In this document: piece after piece, positions 34,569 to 44,313 of the stretch
How positions within the stretch are numbered: position 1 is the stretch's first letter
Layout of the letters: each line of letters opens with the position of its first letter
Assembly (NCBI GenBank): GCA_023974075.1
Contig: CM043791.1
Span: forward strand, 4,398,009 to 4,462,008
Length of the DNA stretch: 64,000 bases
From: Chaenocephalus aceratus
Taxonomy: Eukaryota; Chordata; Actinopteri; Perciformes; Channichthyidae
Reading direction: 5' to 3'
Made by a program: the position numbers and the translations under genes
The notes under the pieces: model-generated
The model's database searches: none
Seen by the model: the letters and a program-made list of their open reading frames with translations, nothing else
What the model was told of the DNA's origin: nothing

Positions 34569-36149
34569 CACTGGTGTAAAGTAACTAAGTTCATAAACTC
34601 AAGTACTATACTTGGGTACAATTTTGAGATACTTGTACTTTATTTAAGTATTTCAATGTTTTGCTACTTTGTTCTTCTTCTCCTCTACAGTTCAGAGGTA
34701 AATGGTATTTAATCCCTTTAGTTACTTTACAGATCTGGATGAATGATGTGAAATCTAATCAAGTGTTGAATCAGAACTTTAGTTCCACCTGGAGTAAATC
34801 CACAGCTACCCTGCAGTCTACAAAGTCATTCAAAACTAGCTGCACCTTTACCAGCTTTGAGAACACTTTCATGATCAATCATTAGTAAAAACCATATCAT
34901 ATATATTATTCTGAAATGGACCAATCTGCACCATGACTACTTTTACTGGCGTTATTTTCCCTATATTTTGATGCTAATACTTTTATACTCACTCTTGGCT
35001 TCCTTTACAGACTTAAATGTTGTTTTTCAACTTCATCCCGTAAAAGGTTGGTCTTTGGCTTATTCCTGTCCCAGCTGGACTACGGTGATACCATTTATTA
35101 GATTTGCCTGTCCCACTGTTTTGGCCAAACTTGACCCACTCAACCATGCTGCGCTGCGTTATATTTTAAATGACCCTATAGGACCTCATCATTGCAAACT
35201 GTATAGCCTAAACTGGATGGTCCTCACTTACTATGCGTAGGATGCAACATTGTTTTTTATTAATGTATAAAGCCATTTTAGGTAAGCTTCCACTGTACAT
35301 ATGTGCCAGATTTGCTCCAGTTTGTGACTCTTACAACCTCAGATCCAGCGCCTGGATATGGTTCCAGGTTCCTGCTGTGCGGACTGAGGCTGGGAAAAAG
35401 AGTCTTTTTTATTATGGTCCTTGGTCTTGGAATGACCTTCAATCACGCCTCAAACTGAGGGCACTTGTCTCAATAGTATGTTTTAGATTGAAGTTGTCTG
35501 AAGTCCTTACCACCAGCTGCTCTTGCAGTAATAAGTAGTGCACCTTTCATACTGTCCTAATGTGCACAATGTAGTGACTGCTTTTGTTTTCTTAGTTATG
35601 TTCTCTGTATTTTATATGTTTGTGTTATGTGTAACGTTGCTGCCTTCTTGGCCAGGTCAGCATTGCAAATGAGATTCTATCTCAATGCTTTTATCTGGTT
35701 AAATAAAGGTTAAATAAAATAAAAAATAAATAAATAAAAAATACTTTTACTTGAGGAACATTTTGAATGCAGGACTTTTACTGTAACAGAGTATTCCTAC
35801 ACTCTGGTACTTCTATTTTACTCAAGTACAATATCTGAGTATTTCTACTTTTACTGTCGCTACTTTAACTATATTTTGATGATAATACTTTTGTACTTTT
35901 ATTTGAGGAACATTTTGATTGCAGGATTGTTCCTACACTCTGGTACTTCTACTTTGACTCAAACCTGAGTACTTATACTTGTACTCAAGTACAAGATTTG
36001 AGTACTTATACTTTTACTCAAGTACAAGATCTGAGTACTTCTACTTTTACTCTAGTACATGATCTGAGTACTTCTACTTTTACTCTAGTACAACATCTGA
36101 GTGCTTCTACTTTTACTTAAGTACAAGATCTATACTTATACCACCTCTG
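34569..36149. mobile_element. hAT MITE of the ACTCAAGTAC-rich family, with LINE inside
   Basis: Exact 8-bp target duplications TTTATAGC lie at 34561-34568 and 36150-36157. The ends are CACTGGTGTAAAG and CAGAGGTGGTAT (inverted). Subterminal arrays of TACTTTTACTCAAGTACA-like units are visible at 35790-36130. A partial copy is found at 57314-57730. Removing the LINE leaves about 820 bp. Confidence 0.88.
34986..35739 (+). mobile_element. 5'-truncated LINE (Rex1/L2-like) with target duplication
   Basis: It is flanked by AATACTTTTA on both sides (34976-34985, 35740-35749). Broken frames contain QLDYGDTIY, CIKPF- and YKAILGKLPLYI-like pieces and FYYGPWSWNDLQSRLKLRAL, the C-terminus of fish LINE RT proteins. 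The 3' end carries the common TTGGCCAGGTCAGC...CTGGTTAAATAAAGGTT tail and an A-rich terminus. Confidence 0.9.
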
Positions 36150-36575
36150 TTTATAGCCTATGAAAAAAACTATTAGAAAACGAAGGCTAAAGCTAACGTT
36201 AGCAGATAGTGACAATGTATGCTAGTTAGCCAGCTCAACGGTAATATTGCGACAGAAACACTTTTCAGTGCACATCACGCTCTGCCGCTCCGACAGGGAG
36301 CCCTGCTTTGAACACCTGCAGGGCCGTTCTAACAGCTGTTCACCAGCGGTCCAGTCTGTGCCACAGTGACTCCGGACCACACAGTTAATATTAACGAACG
36401 CAGGTAATGTAGCTGCTGAAGCTAGACCATCATCGCGGCCGCAGATTACTCCGGGTCCCAGACCCCCCCCATACCCCACTTTTTTTTTATTGCAGATCTA
36501 CATGAATCACACACACGACCTATTTTGGATTCAAAACGGCGAATTTCTCCGAAAGGTGACAAGTTTGCATCCCTG

Positions 36576-37507
36576 CACATGCTCGGGCACTCAAGTTTCC
36601 ACACACTGTAAAAGGAGTTAGCATTTGTTCTTCAAGGAGACCAGAATTGAAGATAAATTAGTATAATGAGTTATTGATATTCCACCGGTTTTCACACAAC
36701 TTCAGGGACTTTATCACTTCATTAGAACAGACCACCCAAAGGTACTGAAGTAGGAACTTTTAAGTGATGAAATTCTACAACTGTTGTAACTGACCAAAAT
36801 CTTCTCCCAGAAATGACTGTCGAGAATGCCGTATCCCAGAGTAGGTGTTTGGTGGTATCATGGAACTAAAACCTTGTAGTCAGTCTTGCCACATGATTGG
36901 ACTGGGACCTGTGCTCTTTTCAGCCAGTGATGTGGTTTTTATGTAGTTAAACAACATGGTGAAACACCCCAAAGCCAGTAGGGCTAAGAGACCAGTCCCA
37001 GGGGGAGTTTAGGCTCCACAGTGTACAAGGATAGCATAGGGGCGCCCAGGGGAGTGCTAGATGCATTCCATGTCCTAACGTACCGATTGATCACGAAGGC
37101 CTCTTCTAGAGAACATATTACTTTCATACCTTAAATGGTATGAAAGGAGGGAGGGTACATTTCTCATGAGGAGAGAGTTACAAATGCTAGCAAAACAGGA
37201 CGACCCACCCCCGTATACAGATGTTGATGACAATGATGAGTTAGTTAAACAGAGATGGATGATCAGAGATGAGATTGTTCAATGAATGTCCAGCTGATGT
37301 GATACTTTAAATGATGAAATCATGTGAAGAAGTGAGCAAACTAAAATGCTAAAATTGAGTGAGTCCATTTCAATTTATTTTACACTATTCCAAGATAGTT
37401 TATTTTATTCTTCATTATTTTATACTATTCTAATATGGTAGATTTCATGTTTTATAAATTATTGCTATTCTAAAATGGTTTGTTTCTTTTCACTTTGTAA
37501 AAACAAG
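36576..37507 (+). other. ERV-1 3' interior
   Basis: Retroviral-type sequence continues to the left end of Gypsy copy B. It contains a short PPPY-bearing frame (37166-37285). Otherwise no domain is recognised. Confidence 0.4.
37166..37285 (+). CDS. Short ERV-1 frame with PPPY motif (39 aa)
   Basis: ATG 37166 opens a 39-residue frame ending in TGA, with KQDDPPPYTDVDDNDEL in the middle. The same frame is open upstream for about 25 further codons. PPxY is a retroviral late-domain motif that binds NEDD4-type ubiquitin ligases; it is usual in Gag and rarer in Env tails. It lies near the 3' end of ERV-1, so it may be an env cytoplasmic tail or a displaced gag piece. It is short and could be chance. 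Confidence 0.35.
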   Translation: MRRELQMLAKQDDPPPYTDVDDNDELVKQRWMIRDEIVQ

Positions 37508-37957
37508 TGTCATGTCCAAGAAACTTATAGTGAAAGTGTATTCTTTATGATAGTTTTGTCATGTCCCTTTGTCCTGTGCTTTATGTTTATTCCCTTAATT
37601 AATTCTCCCTCTCATTTCAGGCCTCCACGCTCCCCGCCCCTTTCTGTCTCCTGCGTCCTTGATTGTTTTCCCCGCCCTGATTGTTTCCACCTGTGTCCCC
37701 TTTACCTGTGTATATATTGTGTTAACTTCCTCCTGTTCATGGTCAGTTCGTTGTCTCTCTATGACCTACGATACCTCACGGACTTCTCATGGATCTATGT
37801 TATTGATCACTGTTCTAGTTTTCCTCGAAAGAGTGTTTTTGTTTCCTTGTTTTCATTACTGTGCAAATCCCAGTAAAGTCTTTATTTTAAAACACTATCC
37901 GAGTCTGAGTTTGAGTCGTGCAATTGAGTTCATGCCTCAGAAGTTCACTCCTTGACA
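37508..37957 (+). repeat. 5' LTR of copy B (450 bp)
   Basis: Its ends are TGTCATG...TTGACA. A TATATA box starts at 37711 and GGTCAGTTCGT at 37741, 30 bp on, is the likely transcript start. Confidence 0.93.
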
Positions 37958-37970
37958 GTACGAACTGACC
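37958..37970 (+). promoter_or_regulatory. Primer-binding region of copy B (self-complementary type)
   Basis: GTACGAACTGACC follows the LTR. Its last 11 bases, ACGAACTGACC, are the exact complement of GGTCAGTTCGT at 37741-37751, the expected 5' end of the transcript. This is the arrangement of the self-priming Tf1/sushi group. Confidence 0.75.
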
Positions 37971-37976
37971 AACAAA

Positions 37977-39028
37977 ATGAACTCAGCCGACTCAGATCAG
38001 ATAAAGAACGCCATCCGCTCTCAGGGCCAACGTCTTGGGCAACACGAGGAGCATATGGCCACCATGCAGCAGGGAGTGCAGAATCTAACCAACAGCCATG
38101 GGGAACTACAAACCTCGGTGACGACCCAAGTAAATCTATTGGCAGCAGAGGTTCAGCGTATGCCCACTCACCTGCAGGCTGTTTCTCTTCCTACGACTCC
38201 TCCGGTTTCAGCGGCGACCGGATCCGATCCCAACCGGGCTACTGAGCCGCACAGTACTTCCATGCGTCTGGCTCCACCCGAAAAGTACTCCGGAGACTCG
38301 GAAGGCTGCCGGCCGTTCATCGTGCAGTGTGAGCTACACTATCACCACCAACCGGCTGCCTTTTCCACGGACAATTCCATGGTGGCTTTCATGATCTCCC
38401 ATCTCTCCGGCCGAGCAGCAGCGTGGGCTACGGCAGAGTGGTCCCGAGGCTCCCCCATTTGCGGGTCTCTGGAAAACTTCATAGACACTATGAGAAAGAT
38501 CTTCGATCAAACCACGCCGGGCAGGGAAGCAGCTCAGGCTCTGATTAAGCTGCGACAACATCAGCGGAGTGTGGCTGACTACGCCATCGAGTTCCGGACT
38601 ATGGCAGCCGATAGCGGCTGGAACTCCGCTGCATTGTTTGACGCTTTCGTCAGCAGTCTCTCGGATCCCCAACAAGACCACCTGGCGCCTCTCGATCTGC
38701 CCGCTGACTTGGAATCTGTCATATCCATGGGATAGACAATCGTTTAACGGAGAGGAGAAGGAATAAATCCAAGGATGCGGTTGACCCGCCTCTCCAGAGG
38801 AGACGCTCGCCGCTGGATACTACTTCTTCTTGGAGGCCCCGTCACTCCTCACCACCTGCGTTCCGGACAACAGCGCCCCCTGGCTCCGTGGAGGAGCCAA
38901 TGCAGTTGGGCCGCGCCAAGCTTTCGATGGAACGTCAGCGTCGATTAAAGGAGGGTCTGGGTTTCTACTGCGGGCAGCGCGGACATCCACAAGCGGCTTG
39001 TCCGGTAAAAGAGGAGGCTCACCAATAA
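37977..39028 (+). pseudogene. Copy B gag, frameshifted
   Basis: The first 253 codons (37977-38735) match copy A Gag closely. After ISMG the frame stops because seven bases (CAATACG in copy A) are missing near 38729. The distal part continues in another frame to the knuckle, where the first zinc-binding Cys is replaced by Gly ([14 protein letters not shown], near 38957). The protein could not bind zinc normally even without the shift. Confidence 0.9.
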
Positions 39029-39282
39029 TGAGGAGTACGTTGGTGAGCCGGATTTCTTCCTCTGATTTTCCTCCTCGCACCCTGACCCGCATCCAGGTAA
39101 AGATCAGAGACAATGTGGTTACTCATGGTGCTCTCATTGACTCAGGGGCAGATGAAAGTCTTATGGATTGGGGTTTAGTTAAAAAATTGGACATAAAAAC
39201 TAAACCTCTACCCCAGCCTCTTGAAGCGAGTGCTCTCGATGGGCGGCTGTTCACCAGCCTCACCAAACAGAGCCTTTAGAAA
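39029..39282 (+). pseudogene. Copy B aspartic protease
   Basis: This region has HGALIDSGADESLMDWGLV, with the DSG active-site triplet of retropepsins, and the following [15 protein letters not shown]. This segment is exactly what copy A lacks. A stop follows KQSL at 39280, and the sequence to the RT frame is out of phase. Confidence 0.85.
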
Positions 39283-39323
39283 TAAGATGCAATGATAACC
39301 ATCACGAGACAATATCATTTCAC

Positions 39324-42300
39324 TTGTTTAATTCAGCCCAACATCCACTCATTTTGGGGTTTCCCTGGTTGAAACTTCATAACCCTCACATAGATTGGCA
39401 ATCTGGGAGGGTGGAGGGGTGGGGAAAGAATTGCATAGATCACTGTGTTAAGCAGGTAGCGGAGATTGACAGAAGAGGTAACACTGGGAGTGTTAGGCAG
39501 GGAACTATCCCAGAAATATATTTTCCTGATGTACTTTCAGTCACTTCCTGCTACCACGATTTAAGTGAAGTATTCAGTAAATCCAAGGCTCTGACTCTTC
39601 CTCCTCACCGCCCCTATGACTGTGCTATTAACCTGGTTGCTGGGTCTCCAATTCCTAAGTGTCGACTATATGCTATTTCAGGACCTGAGAAAGAGGCCAT
39701 GAAGGACTATATTGATGCCTCCCTCAAAACAGGCCTTATTCGCCCTTCCTCATCACCAGCAGGAGCGGGGGGTTTTTTTGTTGGCAAAAAGGATGGGTCT
39801 CTTAGGCCATGTATTGACTACTCACCTCTCAATGACATTACGGTTAAAAACCGGAACCCCCTTCCTCTCATCTCGTCAGCCTTCGAGCAGCTTCAGGATG
39901 CCAAGGTTTTCACCAAGTTAGACCTGCGTAACGCTTATCATTTGGTCAGGATCAGGGAGGGCGATGAATGGAAGACAGGTTTTAACACCCCTTCAGGCCA
40001 CTATGAATACCTCGTAATGCCATTTGGATTATCAAACGCTCCTGCTGTTTTCCAGGCTATGATCAACGACGTGTTGAGGGAGTTTCTGAACCGTTTCGTT
40101 TTTGTATATCTTGACGACATTCTGATCTACTCCCCTGACCTTGACACCCATAAACAACATGTCCGCCAGGTCCTGCAAGAGCTGCTCCAGAATAGGTTGT
40201 TTGTTCAAAGCAGAAAAATGCGAATTCCATGCAGAGACAGTCACTTTTTTGGGCTTCATCATTTCTCCAGGTCAGGTTAGGATGGACCCAGAGAAGGATA
40301 GCGCAGTAGCTTGTTGGCCTACCCCTGACTCTAGTAAGAAAGTGCAGCAGTTTTTAGGTGTTGCAAATTTTTACAGACGTTTTGTACAGAGTTTCAGTGC
40401 TATTGCAGCCCCTCTTCATGTCCTCACGTCCCCTCAAGTGCCTTTTTTGTGGTCTCCTCAGGCTGAGGAGGCTTTTTCTCGGCTTAAAGGAATGTTCACC
40501 TCTGCTCCCATACTCACCTTGCCGGACACCACTCGTCAGTTTGTGGTAGAAGTGGATGCCTCCAACGGGGGGGGAGCGGTCCTCTCCCAGCGACTACAGA
40601 AGGACAACAAACTTCACCCCTGCGCTTTTCTGTCCAGGAAGCTCTCCCCAGCAGAGAGAAATTACGACGTGGGAAACCGTGAGTTGCTGGCCGTGAAGCT
40701 GGCACTGGAAGAGTGGAGGCATTGGTTGGCGGGAGCCGAGCATCCTTTTCTGGTCTGGACCGACCACAAAAACCTGGTGTACATAAGAAAAGACAAAAGA
40801 CTGAACTCCCGCCAGGCTAGGTGGACCTTGTTTTTTAACTGTTTTGACTTTGTTCTTTCCTACAGGCCGGGGTCTCAGAATGTCAAGCCCGACGCTCTGT
40901 CCCGTCTGTTTGACCCTGTGCCTAGAGTCAAGGAGCCGGAACCCATCATCCCATTAAACCGGGTGGTAGGAGCGCTGAGTTGGTCAGTAGAGAAGGAGGT
41001 AATACGAGCCAATGCTGGAGCTCCTGCACCAAGGGGTTGCCCGCCTAACCGGCTTTTCGTTCAGGAGGCCGAGCGACCACAGGTGATCCACTGGGCTCAC
41101 ACTTCGCTGCTCACCTGTCACCCCGGAGTCAAGAGAACTATGTTCATTATAAAACAACGTTTCTGGTGGACATCCATGGAGAAGGAGGTGAGGGAGTATG
41201 TGGAGACGTGCCCTATCTGCGCTCGAAACAAGACCTCTTCCAGGGCGCGAATAGGACTATTACAACCACTCCCTATTCCCAACAGACCCTGGTCAGAGAT
41301 CTCCATGGACTTCATCACTGGCCTGCCCCTAGAGGTAAAACCACAGTTCTCACGGTAGTGGACCGGTTTTCTAAAATGACTCATTTCATTGCTCTGCCCA
41401 AGATGCCCTCAGTTAAGGAAACGGCTGAGGTCATGATGCACAATGTGTTTCGGCTTCATGGTTTCCCAAAGGAAAACCGGGGTCCCCAGTTTGTGTCACT
41501 CTTCTGGAAGGAGTTCTGCAGCCTCATCGGTGCCACGGTCAGTCTCTCGTCTGGATACCATCCGGAGTCTAACGGCCAGACAGAGCGCCTAAATCAAGAA
41601 CTGGAGACCTGCCTGCGCTGCCTGGTGTCCCAGAATCCATCCTCCTGGAGCGAGCACCTCACCTGGGTTGAGTATGCGCACAACATCCTCCCTACTTCTG
41701 CCACGGGCCTGTCCCCGTTTCACTGTGTTTATGGCTACCAGCCGCCACTGTTCCCAGCCACGGAGAGAGACGTCACGGTCCCGTCTGCCCATGCTCTGGT
41801 CAGGCGTTGTCGGTGCGTGTGGGCTGCGGCTAGGAAGATCCTCTGCAGGAATTTACAACTGGTTAAAAGAGCAGCAGACCGAAAACGCCGATCAGCCCCT
41901 GTATACCAGCCAGGCCAGAAAGTCTGGCTTTCTACACGAGACCTTCCCCTCCACGTACTCTCCCGTAAATTGGCTCCCCGGTTTGTGGGTCCTTTTCCCA
42001 TCACCAAAGTCATCAACCCGGTTTCAGTGAGACTACGGCTTCCCAGGTCCATGAAGGTACATCCCACCTTCCATGTAGGGAAACTAAAACCATTGAAGGA
42101 GAGCGCTATGGTTCCCTCCGCCAAACCCCCCCCCCGCCCCCCCCTCCGGATGATCGATGGAGGTCCGGTTTACACAGTAAAGACAATATTGGCTAGTCGG
42201 AAAAGGGGTAGAGGGCGACAGCTACTGGTTGACTGGAAGGGTTATGGTCCTGAGGAGCGGATATGGATTCCTTCCCGCTTCATCATAGATAAAAGCCTCA

Positions 42301-42398
42301 TTGAGGATTTTGACCGCTTCAACTCAGAGGAGCCTGGGCCGTCAGGAGCCGTCCCTAGAAGGGGGGGTACTGTCATGTCCAAGAAACTTATAGTGAAA
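39324..42398 (+). pseudogene. Copy B pol: RT, RNase H, integrase, chromodomain
   Basis: RT is open from 39324 with YLDD near 40108, then a one-base gain near 40207 (TTTGTTC for TTTGTC) shifts the frame. RNase H and the integrase finger follow in the second frame (40215-41358). A second shift near 41330 comes from a loss of about 4 bases. The third frame (to about 42370) has the integrase core, GPY-like region and a full chromodomain ([20 protein letters not shown]). The core has lost a four-residue segment including the second catalytic Asp: it reads [11 protein letters not shown] where copy A has the DRG triplet. The glutamate (QTERLNQE) remains. Confidence 0.9.
42359..42370 (+). promoter_or_regulatory. 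Polypurine tract of copy B
   Basis: AGGGGGGGTAC immediately precedes the 3' LTR, the same as in copy A. Confidence 0.8.
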
Positions 42399-42617
42399 GT
42401 TTATTCTTTGTTAGTTTTGTCATGTCCCTTTGTCCTGTGCTTTATGTTTATTCCCTTAATTAATTCTCCCTCTCATTTCAGGCCTCCACGCTCCCCGCCC
42501 CTTTCTGTCTCCTGCGTCCTTGATTGTTTTCCCCGCCCTGATTGTTTCCACCGGTGTCCCCTTTACCTGTGTATATATTGTGTTAGCTCCCTCCTGTTCA
42601 TGGTCAGTTCGTTGACA
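42371..42617 (+). repeat. 3' LTR of copy B with internal deletion (247 bp)
   Basis: The first ~243 bp match the 5' LTR with few differences. It then joins at GTTG to the terminal ACA, losing roughly 200 bp including the distal half. Confidence 0.85.
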
Positions 42618-42622
42618 ACGAG

Positions 42623-42910
42623 TGCCTTAACACTGAGCGTGATATGAAAACGGTTTCTGTGAAAGGAGGGAGGAAGAAATGTTCTGATACCAAGCCATTG
42701 CTGCTATTTTGAAGAATGATATTGAATGTTAACACTAGAAGTTATGCACAAGGGAAAACTTTTATGTTTGAACACAGTCAAAGATTTTTGTAAAGTTAAG
42801 GCTATTGAACCATTCCATTTTGATATGTTTGTGATATGAGTTATGTACTATGCAAAGTTCAGATGAAGAACTCATTGATTTCAGTATTAGATACACACCT
42901 TTTAGGTGTG
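42623..42910 (+). other. ERV-1 3' interior before polypurine tract
   Basis: This stretch resumes ERV-1 after Gypsy copy B. No open frame. GGAGGGAGGAAG-type motifs are present near 42665. Confidence 0.5.
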
Positions 42911-43040
42911 TAAGGAGGGACTGTTAGAAATTAAAATCAATGTTTTGATGGTATAATATAGCTTAACATACCGTCAGTTTAAATGCTGTTTTATACTGAA
43001 AAACCAGAAGTTCTTGTGCACAACCAGTTGTTAAGCTTTT
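42911..43040 (+). repeat. ERV-1 polypurine tract and truncated 3' LTR
   Basis: TAAGGAGGGAC is followed at 42922 by TGTTAGAAATTAAAATC and about 119 bp nearly identical to 21911-22030 (one A missing in CTTAAACATA). The match stops at TTAAGCTTTT (43040), where other DNA begins. Confidence 0.88.
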
Positions 43041-43238
43041 TGTCCCCTTAAGGGCAGCTGTTGATGTTCACAACAACAAAAAACGCATGCAGGTTGTAGT
43101 CTGTACTCTGTAGCCAGACAGTGGTAGATCTGGCTGTGGTGGAGCATGGTGGTGGGCAGCGGTGTGACTTCTAGCTGTCATGGTGATGTTCATATGACAA
43201 GGGACTGCCAGCTTGAACTTTACCGAGAGCAGAGTCCA

Positions 43239-44313
43239 CTAGGGGTGTTGAAAATAATCGTTTCTACGATGCATTGCGATGCGGAAGTGGACAATTTGGT
43301 ATCGATGCAGTGACGGAAGATAATCGATTATAGCGTAGTAACGTTGCTTCCTGATTTTCCGGCCGGAGCTTTACTATAACGTTTTTCTGTCACTTTAATA
43401 TCAAATCGGTCGGTGACGCAGAGATCAGGGAACAGACGTGACAGCGGCACAGCAACACCAAACACGGAGCAGTCTGCTTTATCCACCAACACAAACACCA
43501 GTCCAGAACCAACAGCAGAAGGACCCGCTCTGAATCACTCCGTGTCGCTGCGGCTCAGAGACACAGGGATTTATGTTTTTCAAAAATAATCGCGTTACAA
43601 TCATGTCAGGTTTTTGGTGGATTTAATTAAGTCTTGGATTGCAGAGTATGAATGCCCTCTAGCTATTTTCAGACGATATACGTGTGTAAAGTTTGTGAAG
43701 GCAGGAGGAAAAAAGCTTCCGCGATCACCGTCTCCTCTCCGTTCCTCCAAACCCCGCCCCCTCCCTGAAAATAATGAGAGACAGGCTGACAGTGACCCGA
43801 TAGAAACTTTATTATTCACTTAATCACTGAGATATAATGAAGCTAACTTAATCTCCTACATTCATGGGATTTATGTAACAGTAAAACAGAGAATGTAAGT
43901 GTGCACCCACATGCAGTATTTTAGTTTGTATATGCTGTTGTAAATACTCCTGTTGTCTGCTGTGTTCAGACTCAAGTCCTGTGTGTGATGCCTCATTCAG
44001 GACATTCAGTGCCCTTTCTTTAACAGAAGACCGTGGCTAGAAGCTGCAGCTAGACTGCAGAAGCATTATTTTTTTATTTTTGAGGATGGAACAACTTCAC
44101 ACACGGAGACTAGACCTATACAATTCATTTATTTTGGTTTATAAATTAATGTCAAGACATATATGTTATTGATTTCTGAAGCACTTTCTAAATAATAAAA
44201 AGAGAGTTCATATGTATTTACTGCATGTATGCATTGATGAAAAATAGGCCATGTGCAGTAATATAGAAAATTAAGGATGCAACGCATTGGTATGAATCGT
44301 GATGCATCCCCAG
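43239..44313. mobile_element. hAT-like element, CTAGGGGTGTTG ends
   Basis: The left end CTAGGGGTGTTGAAAATAAT and the right end, whose inverse is CTGGGGATGCATCACGATTC, share ATCG/GATGCATTGCGATGC subterminal motifs typical of one fish hAT family. No matching 8-bp flanks are seen. There is no transposase. The 43041-43238 stretch to its left is unassigned. Confidence 0.5.

Larger units (their letters stand above)
34276..36575. mobile_element. hAT-like element with CAGGGATGCAAACT ends
   Basis: The left end CAGGGATGCAAACT (34276) and the right end, whose inverse reads CAGGGATGCAAACTTG (36575), form terminal inverted repeats. The flanks share only CACAT (34271-34275 and 36576-36580) rather than a full 8-bp duplication. 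No transposase is present. A MITE at 34569-36149 lies within. Confidence 0.65.
37508..42617 (+). mobile_element. Sushi-like Ty3/Gypsy chromovirus, copy B (5110 bp)
   Basis: This is the same family as copy A, on the plus strand. The flanks read ACAAG (37503-37507) and ACGAG (42618-42622), a 5-bp duplication with one change. The 5' LTR is 450 bp. The 3' LTR has lost about 200 bp internally but keeps its end GTTGACA. Gag, protease, RT, RNase H, integrase and chromodomain are all present, but with at least four frameshifts and lost catalytic or ligand residues. It is older than copy A by its lesions. Confidence 0.93.

Noticed and set aside
43239..44313. Complete hAT with target duplication
   Set aside because: The ends look right but flanking 8-mers (AGAGTCCA and ATAACAAA) do not match, so I list it only as hAT-like.
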